A stretch of DNA of 64,000 nt from NCBI GenBank assembly GCA_900088475.1, contig FLMG01002472.1:14854-78853 (forward strand), in the 5' to 3' direction. Position 1 is the stretch's first letter. Every line of letters starts with the position of its first letter. The translations under genes and the position numbers were made by a program. Below, piece by piece: positions 47,728 through 60,398 of this stretch. This DNA is from Hyphochytrium catenoides (lineage: Eukaryota; Sar; Hyphochytriomycetes; Hyphochytriales; Hyphochytriaceae). The notes below the pieces were generated by a model. It had not been told where the DNA came from. It made no database searches and was given only the letters and a program-made list of their open reading frames with translations.

Positions 47728-48649
47728 GCTCTTTTCTACAATTTGCAGAATTATGATTATGATTGGCGGTGGCTGAGAAAAGCTAGGCCAATACCTCAAT
47801 TATTTAATGGTGGTAACTGAGTTCTCTCAGATCCGCTAGGAAGAGAGGAAGCATCAGCTTTCTCTCGCCCTCATGTTACATGTGAAAGCAGAGTCTGGTC
47901 TCTCATTGGTGTCATATGTTCATTGTAGGTTGACATTTAACTTATTAATTTTATATAAGATCTAGTGGATGGTCCGGACCGCCGGGAGCCTTTCGTCTTC
48001 TATTGATATCGAAAGAAAACCAAGTCCATAATATCTTCTAGCTCTGCCAAGGTCGATGGGCAGAAACAGATGACAGTCAAGAAGGCACTCTTTGCTATAG
48101 GAAATGGACCAAGTACGCTTGTATAGAGGATAGAGTAACGTCCGGAGTTGAGCATGATTATCAGACCGTGTGCTGAGGGTAGTCGTGTGGTGACGCCGAG
48201 AAAGCTTAAGAGCTGCCCAAATTGCGTGATCATTGAACGCAATGGAAATGTAGCCGTGACATTGTGGCTGGAGGAGTAAAACAAGTACCGACCATGGTTT
48301 CAACGTTGCTATTCATTGACCTAGATGTTTGCATTACGGCCACCTACCAGAGTGATAAGGACCTCTTTAACTAGGGATGCACACTTATTTCCTGAGGGCC
48401 ATTTAAAAAGAGTATGGCGTAATCTACGGAAGGGGAAGTCAAGCTACCCGCAGCGGGACCTGCTTTAGTCATCGTCCAACGACCGGATGCTTCATGGCTC
48501 GGTAGCAGCGAATGGGAAGTTGGAACGGTATGTTCGGTATGCTAGTTCTTCTCCGCCCACCAAGACCTCTCCTGTTCGCTCAACCATGTCTCCGTGTAAC
48601 GTGCTCAGTCCGCCAGTGGTGCTTGACCATTAGCACCTAGACTTCGTCT
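47728..48649. other. Convergent intergenic region
   Basis: This lies between the stop of the giant gene and the stop of the minus-strand Tudor-like gene. It begins A/T-rich, as expected for 3' untranslated sequence. Minus-strand frames of 94-113 codons (47962-48303) show no motif or family I recognise, so I do not call a gene. Confidence 0.5.
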
Positions 48650-51600
48650 TTAGCCTGGCAAATGAACAGGAAATATGGCGGGTGTGGAGGTGGACATTGG
48701 ACGTCTTCGAGCTGGCCGTGCAGGAGGCGAATTACTAGGTTCTCGAGGAGGATCCAATGTCTCTTCTAACAGCTCCTCTGCCATGAAGAGCCATCGGAAG
48801 GTTACTAATCCTACCGGGCTAATTGAAGGTCTCAGATGCATTGCATGGTGAGATAGGAAATGGGTTGTTGCACAAAGAGACCCTAGTGAAAGAGGTACAG
48901 CGATCCACGTTTAGACTCAGCGCATTCGAGGTCATGTCTTTCCGGAGCCTCACTCCGCTGTCCTGGGTCTGTTGCTTAAAAGTACTTGTACGGCAACTCA
49001 ATAACGTCCAAAACTTTTGAGTCTCTGCTCAATACCTCCATGCGGCGCTGAGGGGCCGGAGTTGGTAGGAGAACGCGGTATGGCGAGGAAGAATAAGCCA
49101 AAAGTTCATCATCTGCATGTATGGGAGGCACAAAGAGAGAGGCCGAGAAAGAGAGGGACGAGAGAGAGAGAGAGAGAAAGAGAGAGATAGAGAAAGGCGG
49201 AGAGAAGAAGTTCACGCCGGGGATGGGGAGCCATGATGAGCGTTTGAAGCTTAACTTGCGGGTCTCGGGTGCCCAAGAGAGAGATGATGACAGGCAAATA
49301 AGGGCTCAGACAGGGACGAGAATTTCTCAGGTAACCCAGAAAAATAGGGACAGAGCCAAGGTAGTCGGCACATATGTCAGAGAGGCAGACACAAAGAGAG
49401 AACGCGACAAATAAAAGAAAAAGAAGGTAAGAAGGTACGAAGTAGATCCAGCAAGCTTGACGGTTTGACGGTAGCGTCGCAGTAGACACTTACAGACAGA
49501 TCGCAGAGAGAAGCTTGAGGGCATAGTCCATCCCGTTTCTTCATCGTGAAGAGGCGTGGAAGAATGTAGGGTGGCCTTTCGTTTGGCCAGACAGACGTCG
49601 CAGAGAAGCGCTTCACTATCTGGATCCCCCTCGTACCCTCTTCCATGTCCTGTGCTTCTGACGTTAGGAAGGAGCTCACAATAGCAAGCGCAGGCTTCGT
49701 AGGGCCGAGCGGTTATGACAGAGCCCAGAGGGGGAGAAGAGACAGCTTTGTACGGCCTGACAGCAAGAAAGGAAGACGGTTCGTGCGGTTTAGCCTCTTC
49801 CCATGCGACAGAGGGAGCTAACTCTCTTCCTTCGTAGGTCAGGGCGGGACTTCTTCGTTCAGGTTCTCTTGTCGGTGGCTTCTCCCGAGGAGTATCTTTT
49901 TCCTTCCGCGTATATTTCTCCGCCTTTTGGCTGATTGAAGGCAGAGGAACAGACGATTTATCGCTGTCGTCCTCCGTATTCTCCCCTCGTCTAGATTCAT
50001 TGTCTTTGTCTTGAGGTGCTTCCGGTAGGATTTGGAGGCTTGGTCCGTCTTTCTAAGGTTTGGGGATGGGGAATGTCAGCCACTGATCTGATACCTTAAC
50101 GCTTCCTTACTGAGAATCCTTCTCCCTCGTGTCTCCCTCAACGATAACCATGCCAATGATTCTCTTCTGGACCGGCACGTTTCAACCTTGCATTCCCATC
50201 CCTTGCTCGACTTCTACTTTAGCCCTCTACCTCCTCTTCTCTCTTCCGTCCAGGCCCTGACAATGTACGTTGTCACGAGCTGCCCTACAGCTAATCTCCA
50301 GTCTGGCGTCATTCTCTCTCTTTTTTCGCATCTTTCTTTATGCTCTCTTCCAGCCTTGTAACTCTGCCTATGTTTGACAGGCATACCTCCCACTGTTCGT
50401 CCCCGTCATCGTATCGGACGAAAACTCCTCCTCTTCCGTCCTCCTTCTGCACAGTTCCGAAAAACCAGCTGCGCTCGGTTTCCCAGTATACCCTCACCCT
50501 TCTTCCCACCTTTGGTCCTGACGACGAGGCTGTCAAACTGAGTTAGATTGGCAAGGGATAGAGGGTCAGAGCTAAAGGTGCAGGGACAGATAGAGGCCGA
50601 AGAGACATTGATAAGAAGGGACCATGACAAGAACATTGAAACGATAGCCGAGACTCACGAGGAAAGGGAGAAAGAGAACCATGCAAAGAGAGATAAAGCA
50701 ACACAAGAGGACGGTAAGGCCCCGTAGAGACGAACCGCGTGCCACTTTGTGCTAAGAAGAGATCTTACCCTGCGGCCGCCGCGGAAGAGGAGAAATGGTC
50801 AGAGGAAAAGAGTTTGGAGCAGCTGTGGCTTCTAGGACTTTAAGCCTGCTCTTGCTACTACTGCTAGGGAGCTTAAAGAAATATTGTGAGGACCTTTGTG
50901 GTTGTCGACATGGAGCCAAAGGAGAAAGAAAACGCGAGGTAGGGAGAGGAGCGACAAGAGTCCTCAAGAAAAAAGGGGAGATAAGGTAGTAAGGCTTACG
51001 GTGGACATGTTAGAGCTTTGAAGCATGAGAGAGGCAGTAGATGGAGATGCAGGGAAAGGTAGAAGAGCAACGATCAGGAGCAGTTTAGAAAAGACGGTAG
51101 CGTCGACTCCTACCTGTTCCCACCTCACATCTCCGTCATCGTATGCCACTTCCAGGCCCACCGCACGGTCCCATCGCCTGGCGGTGCCTATAGACCCAAG
51201 GGAAAGAGGCCGAGAAGGGGGATAGATAGATAGATAGAGAAAGAGAGAAGAAGAAGAAAGAGAGAGAGAAAAGAGAGAGAGTTAGAAAGGAGAGAGAGTT
51301 AGAAAAGAGAGAGGAAAGAACCAGAGAGAAGAAACAAAGAAAGGTACTGAGATAACGTGTTCCTCTCACCACTGAACCATTCTGCCTCATCTTCCCAGTA
51401 GACCTGCACTCGCCGATTTATCCATTCCTCGCCATGAACTAGCGCCGTCTCTCCATCTTCAAAGTCATCTTCATAGGCTCCTGACGCGGAATGTTTCCTA
51501 GCGGAATGATGAAGGCGAGAGAAGGGAGGTAAAGGAAGGTGAACATGTGATGATGGCAAGGCCGACGGAAGAGACCAACTCTGTCTGTGCATGGTGGAGA

Positions 51601-52130
51601 GAGGAAACGAATATGATAAACCCACGCCCGGGGAGGGAGAGAGAGAAGGGGCCGGGGGGGAGGAAGGGAGAGGGAGAGGCAGAGAAAGAGACCCAGACAG
51701 AGAGACAGAGAGAGAGACACAAAGAGAGAGAGAGCGGTTTCGAGAAGAGGGGAGGAGAAAGAAGTCACTCGAAGAGACGAGAGGGGGAATAGAAGGGCAC
51801 AAGACAGAAACACCCAGGAGAGAGAGAGCCACAAACAGAAGATAACAAAGTGACACAGAGACAATTAGGGAGAGGGAAAGTGAGAGAGATAGAACAGAAT
51901 GACAAAGAGACCCAGGAAGAAGGCGGACACCTCCTATGTGCGGGACTGGGCCCAGCCGAGCGTGGTCGTCTAGGAGAATCAGGAGGCTCTGTCCCTGTCT
52001 CAAAGTCTTCCTCATAGTCCTCTTCCTCTTCTTCTTCCCGTGGCTGCTTCGTGGCGACAGAGGCGGAAGAAGAGGAAGAAAGAGATGGAGAGGAGGAACG
52101 CGAGATATTGGAACTTGCAGGCGAGGCCAT
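48650..52130 (-). CDS. Acidic protein with two Tudor-like domains
   Basis: Reading on the minus strand, exon 1 starts at the ATG at 52130 (MASPASSNISRSSS) and is Ser- and Glu-rich with DYEEDFE. Next comes AYEDDFEDGE followed by RRVQVYWEDEAEWFSG, which splices into GTARRWDRAVGLEVAYDDGD and completes one Tudor-like barrel (donor near 51375, acceptor near 51188). A second barrel at about 50525-50380 reads VGRRVRVYWETERSWFFG then VFVRYDDGDEQWEV. A 130-codon exon (about 50055-49690) is Lys/Glu/Pro-rich, ends with CACYCELL and reads on into LLCDVCLAKRK, a possible zinc site. Later exons give DDELLAYSSSPYRVLLP (about 49105) and the C-terminus MAEELLEETL ... FPVHLPG with TAA at 48650-48652. Tudor-like folds usually bind methylated or aromatic-accessible ligands; the ligand here is unknown. 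Introns are full of CT repeats on the coding strand. Middle exon borders are approximate. Confidence 0.68.
49140..49200. repeat. GA/CT microsatellite
   Basis: Imperfect (GA)n on the plus strand, lying in an intron of the minus-strand Tudor-like gene, where it reads as a polypyrimidine run. Confidence 0.85.
51215..51330. repeat. GATA and GA/CT microsatellite
   Basis: A short (GATA)n run passes into (GA)n. It lies in the intron that splits the first Tudor-like domain. Confidence 0.85.
51610..51920. repeat. GA/CT-rich low-complexity sequence
   Basis: Interrupted (GA)n over about 300 bases in the first intron of the Tudor-like gene. Long open frames across it are compositional artefacts. Confidence 0.8.
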
Positions 52131-53625
52131 GACCAATTGTTCCTTACGATTCCGTGCACTAATATTAGGACATCAGGACGGGAGAGCTAGACGAGGAAGA
52201 GACGAGAGGGAGCAAACTGGTCCGAGATAGAGGAATCAGATTAAGGGTCAAACAGACATAGAGATAGCGAGACACGTAAACAGATAGAGAGGGAGAGTGA
52301 GAGAGAGGGAAAGAGAGAGCAAGAGAGGGAGAGGGAGAGAGAGAGACCGGGATGAGAGAGAGGGTCCTAGATGGCGGCAGATCAGGCGAAGAGTGGACCT
52401 GAAGGCATAGGGAGACCCAACCCTTTACACAGCTAAAGGTAGAGAGGAAAGAAAGTGAAAGAGCTAGGCATTTGGACCTTTGAGACGAAGGCGAAGGAGC
52501 AGGAGCTCAGCTAGAGAAAGAGAACTTGTACGAAGGGCTACTTAGAAAAGAGGGAGGAGACAGAGGGCCTGCCCGCAACGAATGTAAAGGGTAGCACAGC
52601 GAGCCAGGAGACGGAAGTGAAGAGATGCACCAGAGGAAGACAGACAAAGACAACTCTATAAGGCTCTCTAAGACCTTAGGTGTAGAGGGAGAGAGTTAGG
52701 GAGAGTGAGAGAAAGAGAGTGAGAGAGAGAGAGAAAGGGGGAGAGAGAGAGAGAGAAAGGAGGAGAGAGAGAGAGAGAAAGGAGGAGAGAGAGAGCGAGA
52801 GAGGAAAAGGCCCAGAACGATGGAAACGACATGAAGTGGACCAATAACGGCTGCGAACAGACTGCGGTTAGCGGCTCTATTGGTAGCTGAGCCTCATCAA
52901 TTTCTCGCTTCAGTATGACAGGCTAGGGCTGTTGATGATGATCTCTTGCCGCTCTCTCCTCTCCTTTGTTTATACTTCAGAAGCGTGATCGTTGGCTACT
53001 TCTCTACATTTATTCATTGTCTCTCTTCTCTTCCTGTCAACCTCATGCATCTCCAGCTACGGCTAGCTATATTCCTTTTCTCTGACACTTCTGTGTGTCT
53101 CATCACTCTCTCTACGTCCTCCTCCTCCTTCATGCCCTTCTTTGTGCCCCTCCCTTCTTTCTTCTTTCATCCATCATCATCACCTTTAACAGCCACGCGG
53201 AACACCTGATAACGTCTACTTGTGAGCACAAATTCCTTCTTAGTTATAATCTGAGGTTTCCAACTTTCCCCTAGTGAATAACACTATGAGCACCATTTCC
53301 TCCACAGCAGACGGTCTAGTCTAGAAGGCGGAACTTATCAAGAGGAAATAGCCCTTTGGCAGGTATAATATCGTATAATGACGAACATCAAACTTTTGAT
53401 CCGTCCCGAGGGCAGAAGAAAGGTGCAAGCTGACTAGAGAGAGAGATAGAAAAAAGAAGGGGCGAGAGAGAGAGAGAAGAGAGAGAAAGAAAGAAAGAGG
53501 AGACGCAGCAGGTAGGATTTTCTTGCAAATGATTCTTTATACTCTAGACCATACCCCAAACTATCAGTCTTCCAACTTGTTGTCTTCGTTGGGTCTGTTC
53601 GTGTCTCGCTCACTCTCCATCACCC
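52131..53625. other. Intergenic region with GA/CT microsatellites, no gene recognised
   Basis: It separates two minus-strand genes. (GA)n runs lie at about 52270-52350, 52680-52810 and 53440-53510. The Ser/Leu/Phe-rich plus-strand frame at 52946-53209 comes from pyrimidine-rich DNA and has no supporting motif. The upper part should hold the promoter of the Tudor-like gene. Confidence 0.55.
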
Positions 53626-56600
53626 TCAGGACATCTGCGGCGGGAGTGGAGGTGTCGGCACCCTGCTGGATGATTTAGGGCCCCAGACTCGCAGCGTGAA
53701 GTCCGCTGATCCTGAGACTAGAAGAGGCTCCGAGGGATGGAAGTCTACACTATACACGCGGTCACTGTGGCCATCAAGACGCTGCAGTAGAGTGCCCGTG
53801 CCCTATCAGGAGGAGAGAACGCGGAGCGGATCACAAGTAAGGGGTAAAGGCGTTAAAAAGTTGAAGGCAATGGGTTAGACTATAATGAGACGAGAGAGCA
53901 GTTGATGGAAAGGAACGGGTAGGAAAAGGATAGAGCTTATGAAGGAGCAACGCGCTCTCACAGAAAAAGTATGAGGACGGAGAAGAGAACCCTAATATGC
54001 TGGAGAGCCGTAGAGTTCTTTGCCACCAGCGTGACGCCGGGTCATTCAGAGGTGGACAGGGATATTTGACACACCTCAGGGCCGGATACATCATAGATAT
54101 AAACACGGTTGTCTGCACTGCCGGTGGCCAGAAGCATCGCCTCCTGAAGGTTCCCTCGCGCGTCGCCGGGACTTAGAAGGAGAGATCACAGACTTATCAG
54201 TGACTTAGAAGCCAGGAAAGCGACAGTGGCTAAAAGGCAGTAGCGGCTGACGGTGCGTAGAGAGATGGAGTGGAGCAGTCGCGAAAGGACACGCAAAAAT
54301 TAGTTTCGACTCACAACTGCGCTTCAGGGCCAAATATCTCTGTCTCCTCTCCATCGATAGATCCTGGGGTTCTATAAGGTGGTCTAGCGGCTTGAACTCT
54401 GTACGACGCACCCATAAAGAAAGAGCTTCTAATGGGCCAGCTCTTATTTCTATGACCTGTTGCGTGGCAGCGCAGGTATCGGCATCAGATCGGTATAGCA
54501 TATCATGGGTTTGGGACAAGAGAGGACGTAGAGCGTTGATGCGTCGATGAGGTCTTAAACAAGGGTGCGACAGGTCTATAGGAGTTTAACACAAAGGAGG
54601 ATAACAGGAATCAACAGGAGAGGGTAAGACGGAGATCCCTTGCTCTACCTTTAAGTTGATGGACAAGGTGCATCGCCGAACGAGCTTGCAGATGGCTGAG
54701 CAGGAGCGACCCCCTACTCATCACAAGCAAGCATTGTAGAATAGCTGTGAGCCTTAGCAGGCGGACCTGAGATGCGATGACCCACAAAGGGAGGGAACAC
54801 TCTAACGAGAAGTGTACACAATATGAAAAGGACTCTACCAAAGTGCATGATCCTGTTCCTGAAGGCGATCTACCTGTCATAGACCCGGAGTATATTGTCA
54901 TAACTATTCACCGCTAAAAAGCGCTCCTCTTGTTCTCCTGCTTGAAAGGCAAAAGAAAATTGCATTCAGAAGGTAAAGCTGAAATGTGGAGAGTCCAACC
55001 GGGCGGCATCTAGTGATGAAAGGGAACACATATCAAGGTGACACAGTATTGGCTTTCTCTCGGTCCCTAACACCGTTCAAGGCCCTTACCATTCCCTCCT
55101 GCTAGCGTTGCCGGCGAAGCATGGATGTGAGTTATAGAGTGATGACCCTCGTCATTTAGATGACTCCACTCATCCAAAGGCTCAGACTTGCGCAGGTCCC
55201 AAGTCTTGATCATCCCCTGAGGTTTATATAACATTGAGGTGAGTCCTCCCTGATCCTGTCAATTTTGTCCTGTCTGCTCCAACGGCTACCTCAGACTTCT
55301 AAGCGTGCCTTGCCTCTAACATAGGTACCCACGTCTTCGTTCTATCTTGTCTTATTCTCTCCCTTCCGTTTCTTTTCTGCTTTCCCTCGGTCAATCTTAT
55401 CTCTTTTTCTCTCTCTAGCTCTTTCTCTCTTAACAGTCCTCTTTCCGGCCCCGCCGCTTCTCGAACTTCTCTCTCTCCTTCATTCTCTTTCTCCGTGCAG
55501 GTGGAAGGAGGCCTGATACCCAGCTATACCTGCGAGTCACCAGCTATGATCTTCTGGCCGTTCTTGCAGAGATGTAACGTGTTGACCATAGCGTCATTTT
55601 TCCAAACCGAGACCATCTCCGGAGAACGGGAGTCAAAGATATAGACTTTCTTCTGGGTTGTACCGGTCGCAAAGATATTATTATCTGGGTAGGCACGAAG
55701 AGTATGAGAATGGGACGATAACTGACAGAAAGAGAAGGGCCAAGTAAGGATACGTCACACCGCCGAGATTGCAGTCCAACCATGACGTATCACTTACGGA
55801 GGTGCAGAGAAGCGCACTGATAAAAGAGGAGACCAGAAAACAATGACAAGATTTATTTTCTCGGAATGGAAACACAGGCAATGTAGGGAGCAAGAAGATG
55901 GAGAGAGGAAGAAGAGACCAGAGAGGAGAACAGAGAAAGCATTCAAGACCAGACCTGCAGGGTTAAAACCGACACATTGAGCGAAGCCTTGGACTTTGTA
56001 GGTGTCTAAGAGGGAGCTTCCCTCCACGTCCCAGCGTTTGACAGAGTGGTCGTAGCTCGCACTCAGAAGAGAGTGGCTGTCATTGGACCAACTGCAGAAA
56101 GCAGGATAGAACCAGCAACTGAGAATGCAGAAAAGAGCTACGGTGGAGTGGCCACTAGGGCCAGCCAGGACTGAAAGAAACGACCTCAGGTGCTGCTATG
56201 ATTTTTACCTTAGATCAGCCACTACTTGCTTGTGGTCGGCCAGCACCGAAGCCTGTCAATGAGATGACCGGTAAGAACGCTAGAGAGATCTTTGAACCAC
56301 TATAAGAGCAGAGGAAGCGACCAAAGAGCAGCGAGAGAGAAGAGAGGGACAGAGAGAGCGAGAGAGAAAAAGACAAGAATGGGAGAACAGACGGAGATCT
56401 CTAAAGCAAAGACGGGATGATGCCCAAGACATCGAGGGAGAAATCGACGGAGAGAGACAGAGAGTGAGGAAATACACTGAGCACACCCTCATCGACTTAA
56501 GTGTCAGGCGCTCACTCTGCTACGTTGACACCGTTCTCACCTGATGCTGATTTAGGTGTGAGGTCATGTCCCACACTCTCACTGTCTGGTCAAAGGACCC

Positions 56601-58067
56601 AGAAGAAAGTAGCCGGCCACAAGGAGAGAATTTTGCCACGTACACAGCTCCGGTATGGCCCTGTGAAGGATAGATGAGTGAGATAAGAGAAAACCGAGGT
56701 AGTTTTGAGGAGAACTATTCGAGGAGAGATACAGAGAAAGAGGAACGCATGGTACCCTCAATGATTTTACCTTCAGCTCGTACTTCTGAGCAAAAAGCTT
56801 GCCATCCTCATCCGCTCTTTCTCTTGGAATTCCTGGTCGAGAGATAGGGCAGGGTAGTCACGTACTGATCAGAGATAGACGAGGAGACAAGTGGTGGATG
56901 GACGTCTGCTTAATTCTAGGAGCGAGATTAGATGACAAAAGACGAGACAAAGGCCCATTGAAGGCAAAGCCTAATTCTGTCAATGGACGATGGAAGAGAG
57001 GTTGTCAGAGGGAGATAGAGATAGATAGTTAAAGAGAGAGAGCGCGAAGACAGAGATAGATGACGTCCTAATGTCTATCTCGAGGGTCAAAACCTGCTGC
57101 TTCTCTATCAACATGTGCAGGATCCAGGACAGAGTCGGAATGCAGTCCACCGCCGCCAAGTGCGGCGTCAATGTTGAAGGGTTGCATGCCAGACTTAGAA
57201 AGCTGCTGCTGGAGCAGATGCAGCCTAAAAGCAGAGACGAAAAAGAGCGAGGAGAGCGAGAGAGCGAGAAAGAGTACGGGACAGAGAGCGAATGGAAGAA
57301 AAAGAGTCTATGAGACACAACAACGGTACGCTATCGAAGATGCGGCCGTCAGCTTAAGACTACGGACTTGAGGATCTCACCGGTAGCTGAGCTCAAAGAC
57401 AGACTTCTTGAGATCTCTGTTTTCTCTATCCAGCTTCTCTGCTTTCTGCCGCAGCGCCTTGGCCTCTTTAGACACGATCTGTAGCGCAAACGAACTGATG
57501 AGAAAGACAGACAAAGAGAGGGAAGAATAGAGAAAGAGAGAGAAGAAGAGAAGAGAAACAAGAGAAACCCATAGGTTCAAAGAACTCTAAAATCCAAGGT
57601 ACACAGCTGAGCTAAATGATCGGAGTAGGTAAGACCAACAGCGGGTTGCGCCGACACCGATCTAGAGAAGGCAGGACTAACGAGAAAACTGAAGAGAACG
57701 AGAGATATGGAGGACGGCGCGGACAGAGTAAAGAGAAAGATGAGAGAGAGACAAAGGAGAGAGAGTGAGAGAGAGGGAAGAGACAGAGAAAGAGAGAAGA
57801 GGAAAGATGGCGTCGTGTGGGAACCCCGGGGGGGTGATACCCAAAGAGAAAGAGTAAAGGAGTATAAAGAAGAAAGGTCCATACGAAGCTGTGAGCAGAA
57901 AAAGAGCTAGGGAGAGGGACAGTAAGAGAGAGAGAAACAAAGAAAGAGAAGTAGAAAGATAGTCAGGGCAGCGTGACATGAGGAGAAGGGACAAATAAAG
58001 CTCATGTGACCTCATGCTGGGCCCGATAATAGGCTTCAGTGCCAGAGCTCTTGCGCGAGGAAGACAT
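53626..58067 (-). CDS. WD40-repeat protein with N-terminal coiled coil
   Basis: The start MSSSRKSSGTEAYYRAQHEV is at 58067. A coiled-coil exon (KEAKALRQKAEKLDRENRDL) follows near 57450, then LHLLQQQLSKSG near 57230. WD units follow in order: KYELK joined to GHTGAVYVAKFSPCGRLL and FDQTVRVWD (about 56780-56560); ADHKQVVADLR joined to WSNDSHSLLSASYDHSVKRWD; a unit near 55680 (FATGTTQKKVYIFD); MIKTWDLRKSEPLDEW near 55190; FLAVNSYDNILRVYD near 54900; LVHQLKG joined to HRNKSWPIRSSFF, then LLATGSADNRVYIYD; and last LDGHSDRVYSVDFHPSEPLL with DFTLRVWG and TGA at 53626-53628. Exon phases agree at the junctions I checked. Seven to eight blades would make one propeller, a scaffold for protein complexes. 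The PIRSSFF and SADNRVYIYD region recalls WDR13-type proteins, but the N-terminus does not, so I give no symbol. Introns are rich in coding-strand CT repeats. Confidence 0.85.
56990..57070. repeat. GA/CT microsatellite
   Basis: GA- and GATA-rich run in a WD40-gene intron. Confidence 0.75.
57715..57965. repeat. GA/CT-rich microsatellite
   Basis: About 250 bases of interrupted (GA)n on the plus strand in the intron after the first coding exon of the WD40 gene. Confidence 0.85.
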
Positions 58068-58988
58068 CGCGACTCACAGCTGGGAACTGGGAAGTGGGAG
58101 AGATCCTAACAAAAAGAGATATTGCTAAGGATACCTCTCTTCTTCGCCTTGTCTAGCTGGAGCCTTCCTTTGCGCTCAGGTTAATCCTGTCAGTGGACGA
58201 CATAGCTCTCCGAGAACAATAAGCTTTTCGAGAGAGCGAAGGAGAGAGTGACAGCAAGACCCGTAAGGGCCAACGATAGTCTCCACTCTTCGTCTCCTTC
58301 CTGCTCCTTGTTGGCGTGAATTCCGACCGTTCCCCTTCCCGCTTGAGATCTTCCGTCAATTCGTCGCTCTCTCTCTCTCTCTGTGCCCCTATGTTGGAGC
58401 CTCTAGAGCACTAGTCCATCCCACTATAACGAGCCCACGCCTCCTCGTCTGCCAAGCTACAAAGTTGGCCTGCCTAGCGAGGGACTGCTCTGCCGGTTCT
58501 CCCTCTCTAATCCGTCTTGACCTTCATCTCTTTCGTCTTCGCCTCCGTGTCACGTGCCCTTTTCTCCTCTGGAGCCAAGAATTTCGCCTTCTCTCTCTCC
58601 GCACGCGGCGGGCTCTCCCTCTCTGTCCTTTATCAGTAGCACAGAGTTTAGAGTGAACTGCCACGGTCTTCAGCGTTGCGGCGCGATAATCTTCTTCCTT
58701 TCTTGATACCACGGGACTTCAGTTGTCTCTATCATGAGGTGCCTCGCCTCTCTTCTGTATCTCGTTCTGTCTCTCTACCACTCCCTTTGCCTCCCTCTCT
58801 GTCTCTCTCTCTGTCTTTCAGCCAGTATCTCTCTCTTCAGTTCCTCTTTCTGTATCTCGTCATTCTCTCGGTCTCTGGGTCTCTCGTCTCTCTCTCTCTT
58901 CTTCTCTGTCTGACGCTGTCACTCTGTCTAACCCTCGTTTCCTATCTCTCAAGCTCTCTGTTTCGTACCTGTCCTTCCTTCCCCTCAG
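58068..58988. other. Upstream region of the WD40 gene, pyrimidine-rich on the plus strand
   Basis: Here the strand bias flips: CT runs (58360-58385 and 58690-58930) lie on the plus strand. This would fit a plus-strand intron or a divergent promoter region. I find no secure exon. Confidence 0.4.
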
Positions 58989-59147
58989 TTCAGATACCAG
59001 GCCTCCCCCAGGACCCATGACATGCTGGCAAGGATGACGGAGGCTCTGAGGCCCTTCGTGCAAGATTTTCATCGAGGCAGCGCAGCGATCCTCCATTTCA
59101 GGGTTTGGCGCGGACACCTGGCGCGCCTGGTCGGTGCGTGGGCCTGA
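58989..59147 (+). CDS. Possible terminal exon of an unidentified plus-strand gene
   Basis: After the acceptor CTTCCCCTCAG, preceded by 300 bases of pyrimidine-rich sequence, a 53-codon frame reads YQASPRTHDMLARMTEAL and RPFVQDFHRGSAAIL to TGA at 59145-59147. Composition is protein-like and amphipathic, but I do not recognise it. The opposite strand also holds an open frame starting at an ATG at 59162 (MASMSSGPRT), so strand is not settled. Confidence 0.25.
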   Translation, partial: FRYQASPRTHDMLARMTEALRPFVQDFHRGSAAILHFRVWRGHLARLVGAWA

Positions 59148-60398
59148 GCTCATTGATGCCATCTCTCCCGCTGGGTAGCTTTGCCCTCCTGCTTTCGCTT
59201 AGGGGAGAGCGGCTTAATCACAGAGTTAAGTAAGAGAGACTGACCTTATGCGTTATGCGTGGAGTGTGGATTGCAAACGCAGACTCTTCACCTCACATGT
59301 GACGACGAGGGTCACGTTCTCAGGCAAGCTCACCTCTGTGGAAGCTCTTCTGTCCACCAGTGCGTCGTTAGCAGAATGTGGTTCCCCTCTTATGCTATGA
59401 CAAGACCTTTTGGGCTAAGTAATAACACTATCCAAGTCAAAAGCTAGCTAACCAATCAGCTCCTTACCTGCAGTTGTTGTCCGTTGGCCTTCTGCTTTAA
59501 GGTCTCCCTTTCCTACATAAGAATGCTCTTCGTAGGAGTATTTTGCTGCGTGGCCGCGGCGACCACGAGTGCGGCCACTTTCCTAGCAGCTGGTAGAGCT
59601 CAGAAGTGCTCGGAGTTTGGAAGCGTCGAACAAATGAAGAGACGGGGAAACGCAACGCGATAGCAGTCTTTCAATTTGCTTCGCACCACCGGTCGTTTGA
59701 ACACTGCAGCGAAGATGATATCGTAGAAGTAAGATGCTATTCATTGATCGGCGCAGTATGCCTTGAATGTGTGTGAGCATCTCTAGCACTCACCTCTGAA
59801 GGAGGATGGTGGCTTGACTGTCCATTGAGGCAGAGCTCACTATCACCACGCCCTGAGCTGCTCATGAAGATCACTTCTAGAAGTTTAGAGCTTGGTGCAT
59901 TATACTATTGATTCATGGAGACCAGGCTCATCTATGACGATGAAAGATGCCCATCTGGGAATCTGATAAACGCTATTCCCTCCGGTTGCGTTAGTGCAAG
60001 GCCATGGGCCCCAGAGCTTGTCTTGAGCTGATACACAGACTGGCTGTCGCTGCGGTGATGGTGCGGATCATTCTCAAGTATCAATAACAGGCCTTGCGGC
60101 TGATGAGAGGTAATAAAACTTGTGCCGTCTGCCGTTGAGCTCCTGGCTCATCGCTGACTAGGCTTACGAGGGCTAATGTTAAACGATCTCTCTTCTTTCT
60201 CATCTTCAACACATGGTCTTCCCTTTCTTACTTAACGATGTCGCCTCCAAGGCGGTCCCGCTAGCCATTGGTTAAAAAAAGACAAGATGTGATGACTTTA
60301 TTGGTAGCTCTGGTTTGGAAAGACCACAGAGGCGGTAGACTTGAGAGACACAGTGTAAAGCTCATGATAAGCTCGCTTTCCTGTTAATTGGACAGGCT
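59148..60398. other. No gene recognised
   Basis: Short frames such as the minus-strand 59583-59789 frame have no motif. I see no splice-linked exon chain on either strand. Confidence 0.45.

Noticed and set aside
47962-48303. Minus-strand frames of 94-113 codons after the giant gene
   Set aside because: No motif, no splice partner and composition typical of intergenic DNA.
51299-52159. 286-codon minus-strand open frame across the Tudor-like gene
   Set aside because: Only its ends are coding (first Tudor strands). The middle is CT-repeat intron and gives low-complexity SLSLSL sequence.
52946-53209. 87-codon plus-strand frame rich in Ser, Leu and Phe
   Set aside because: Derived from pyrimidine-rich intergenic sequence, with no domain or exon context.
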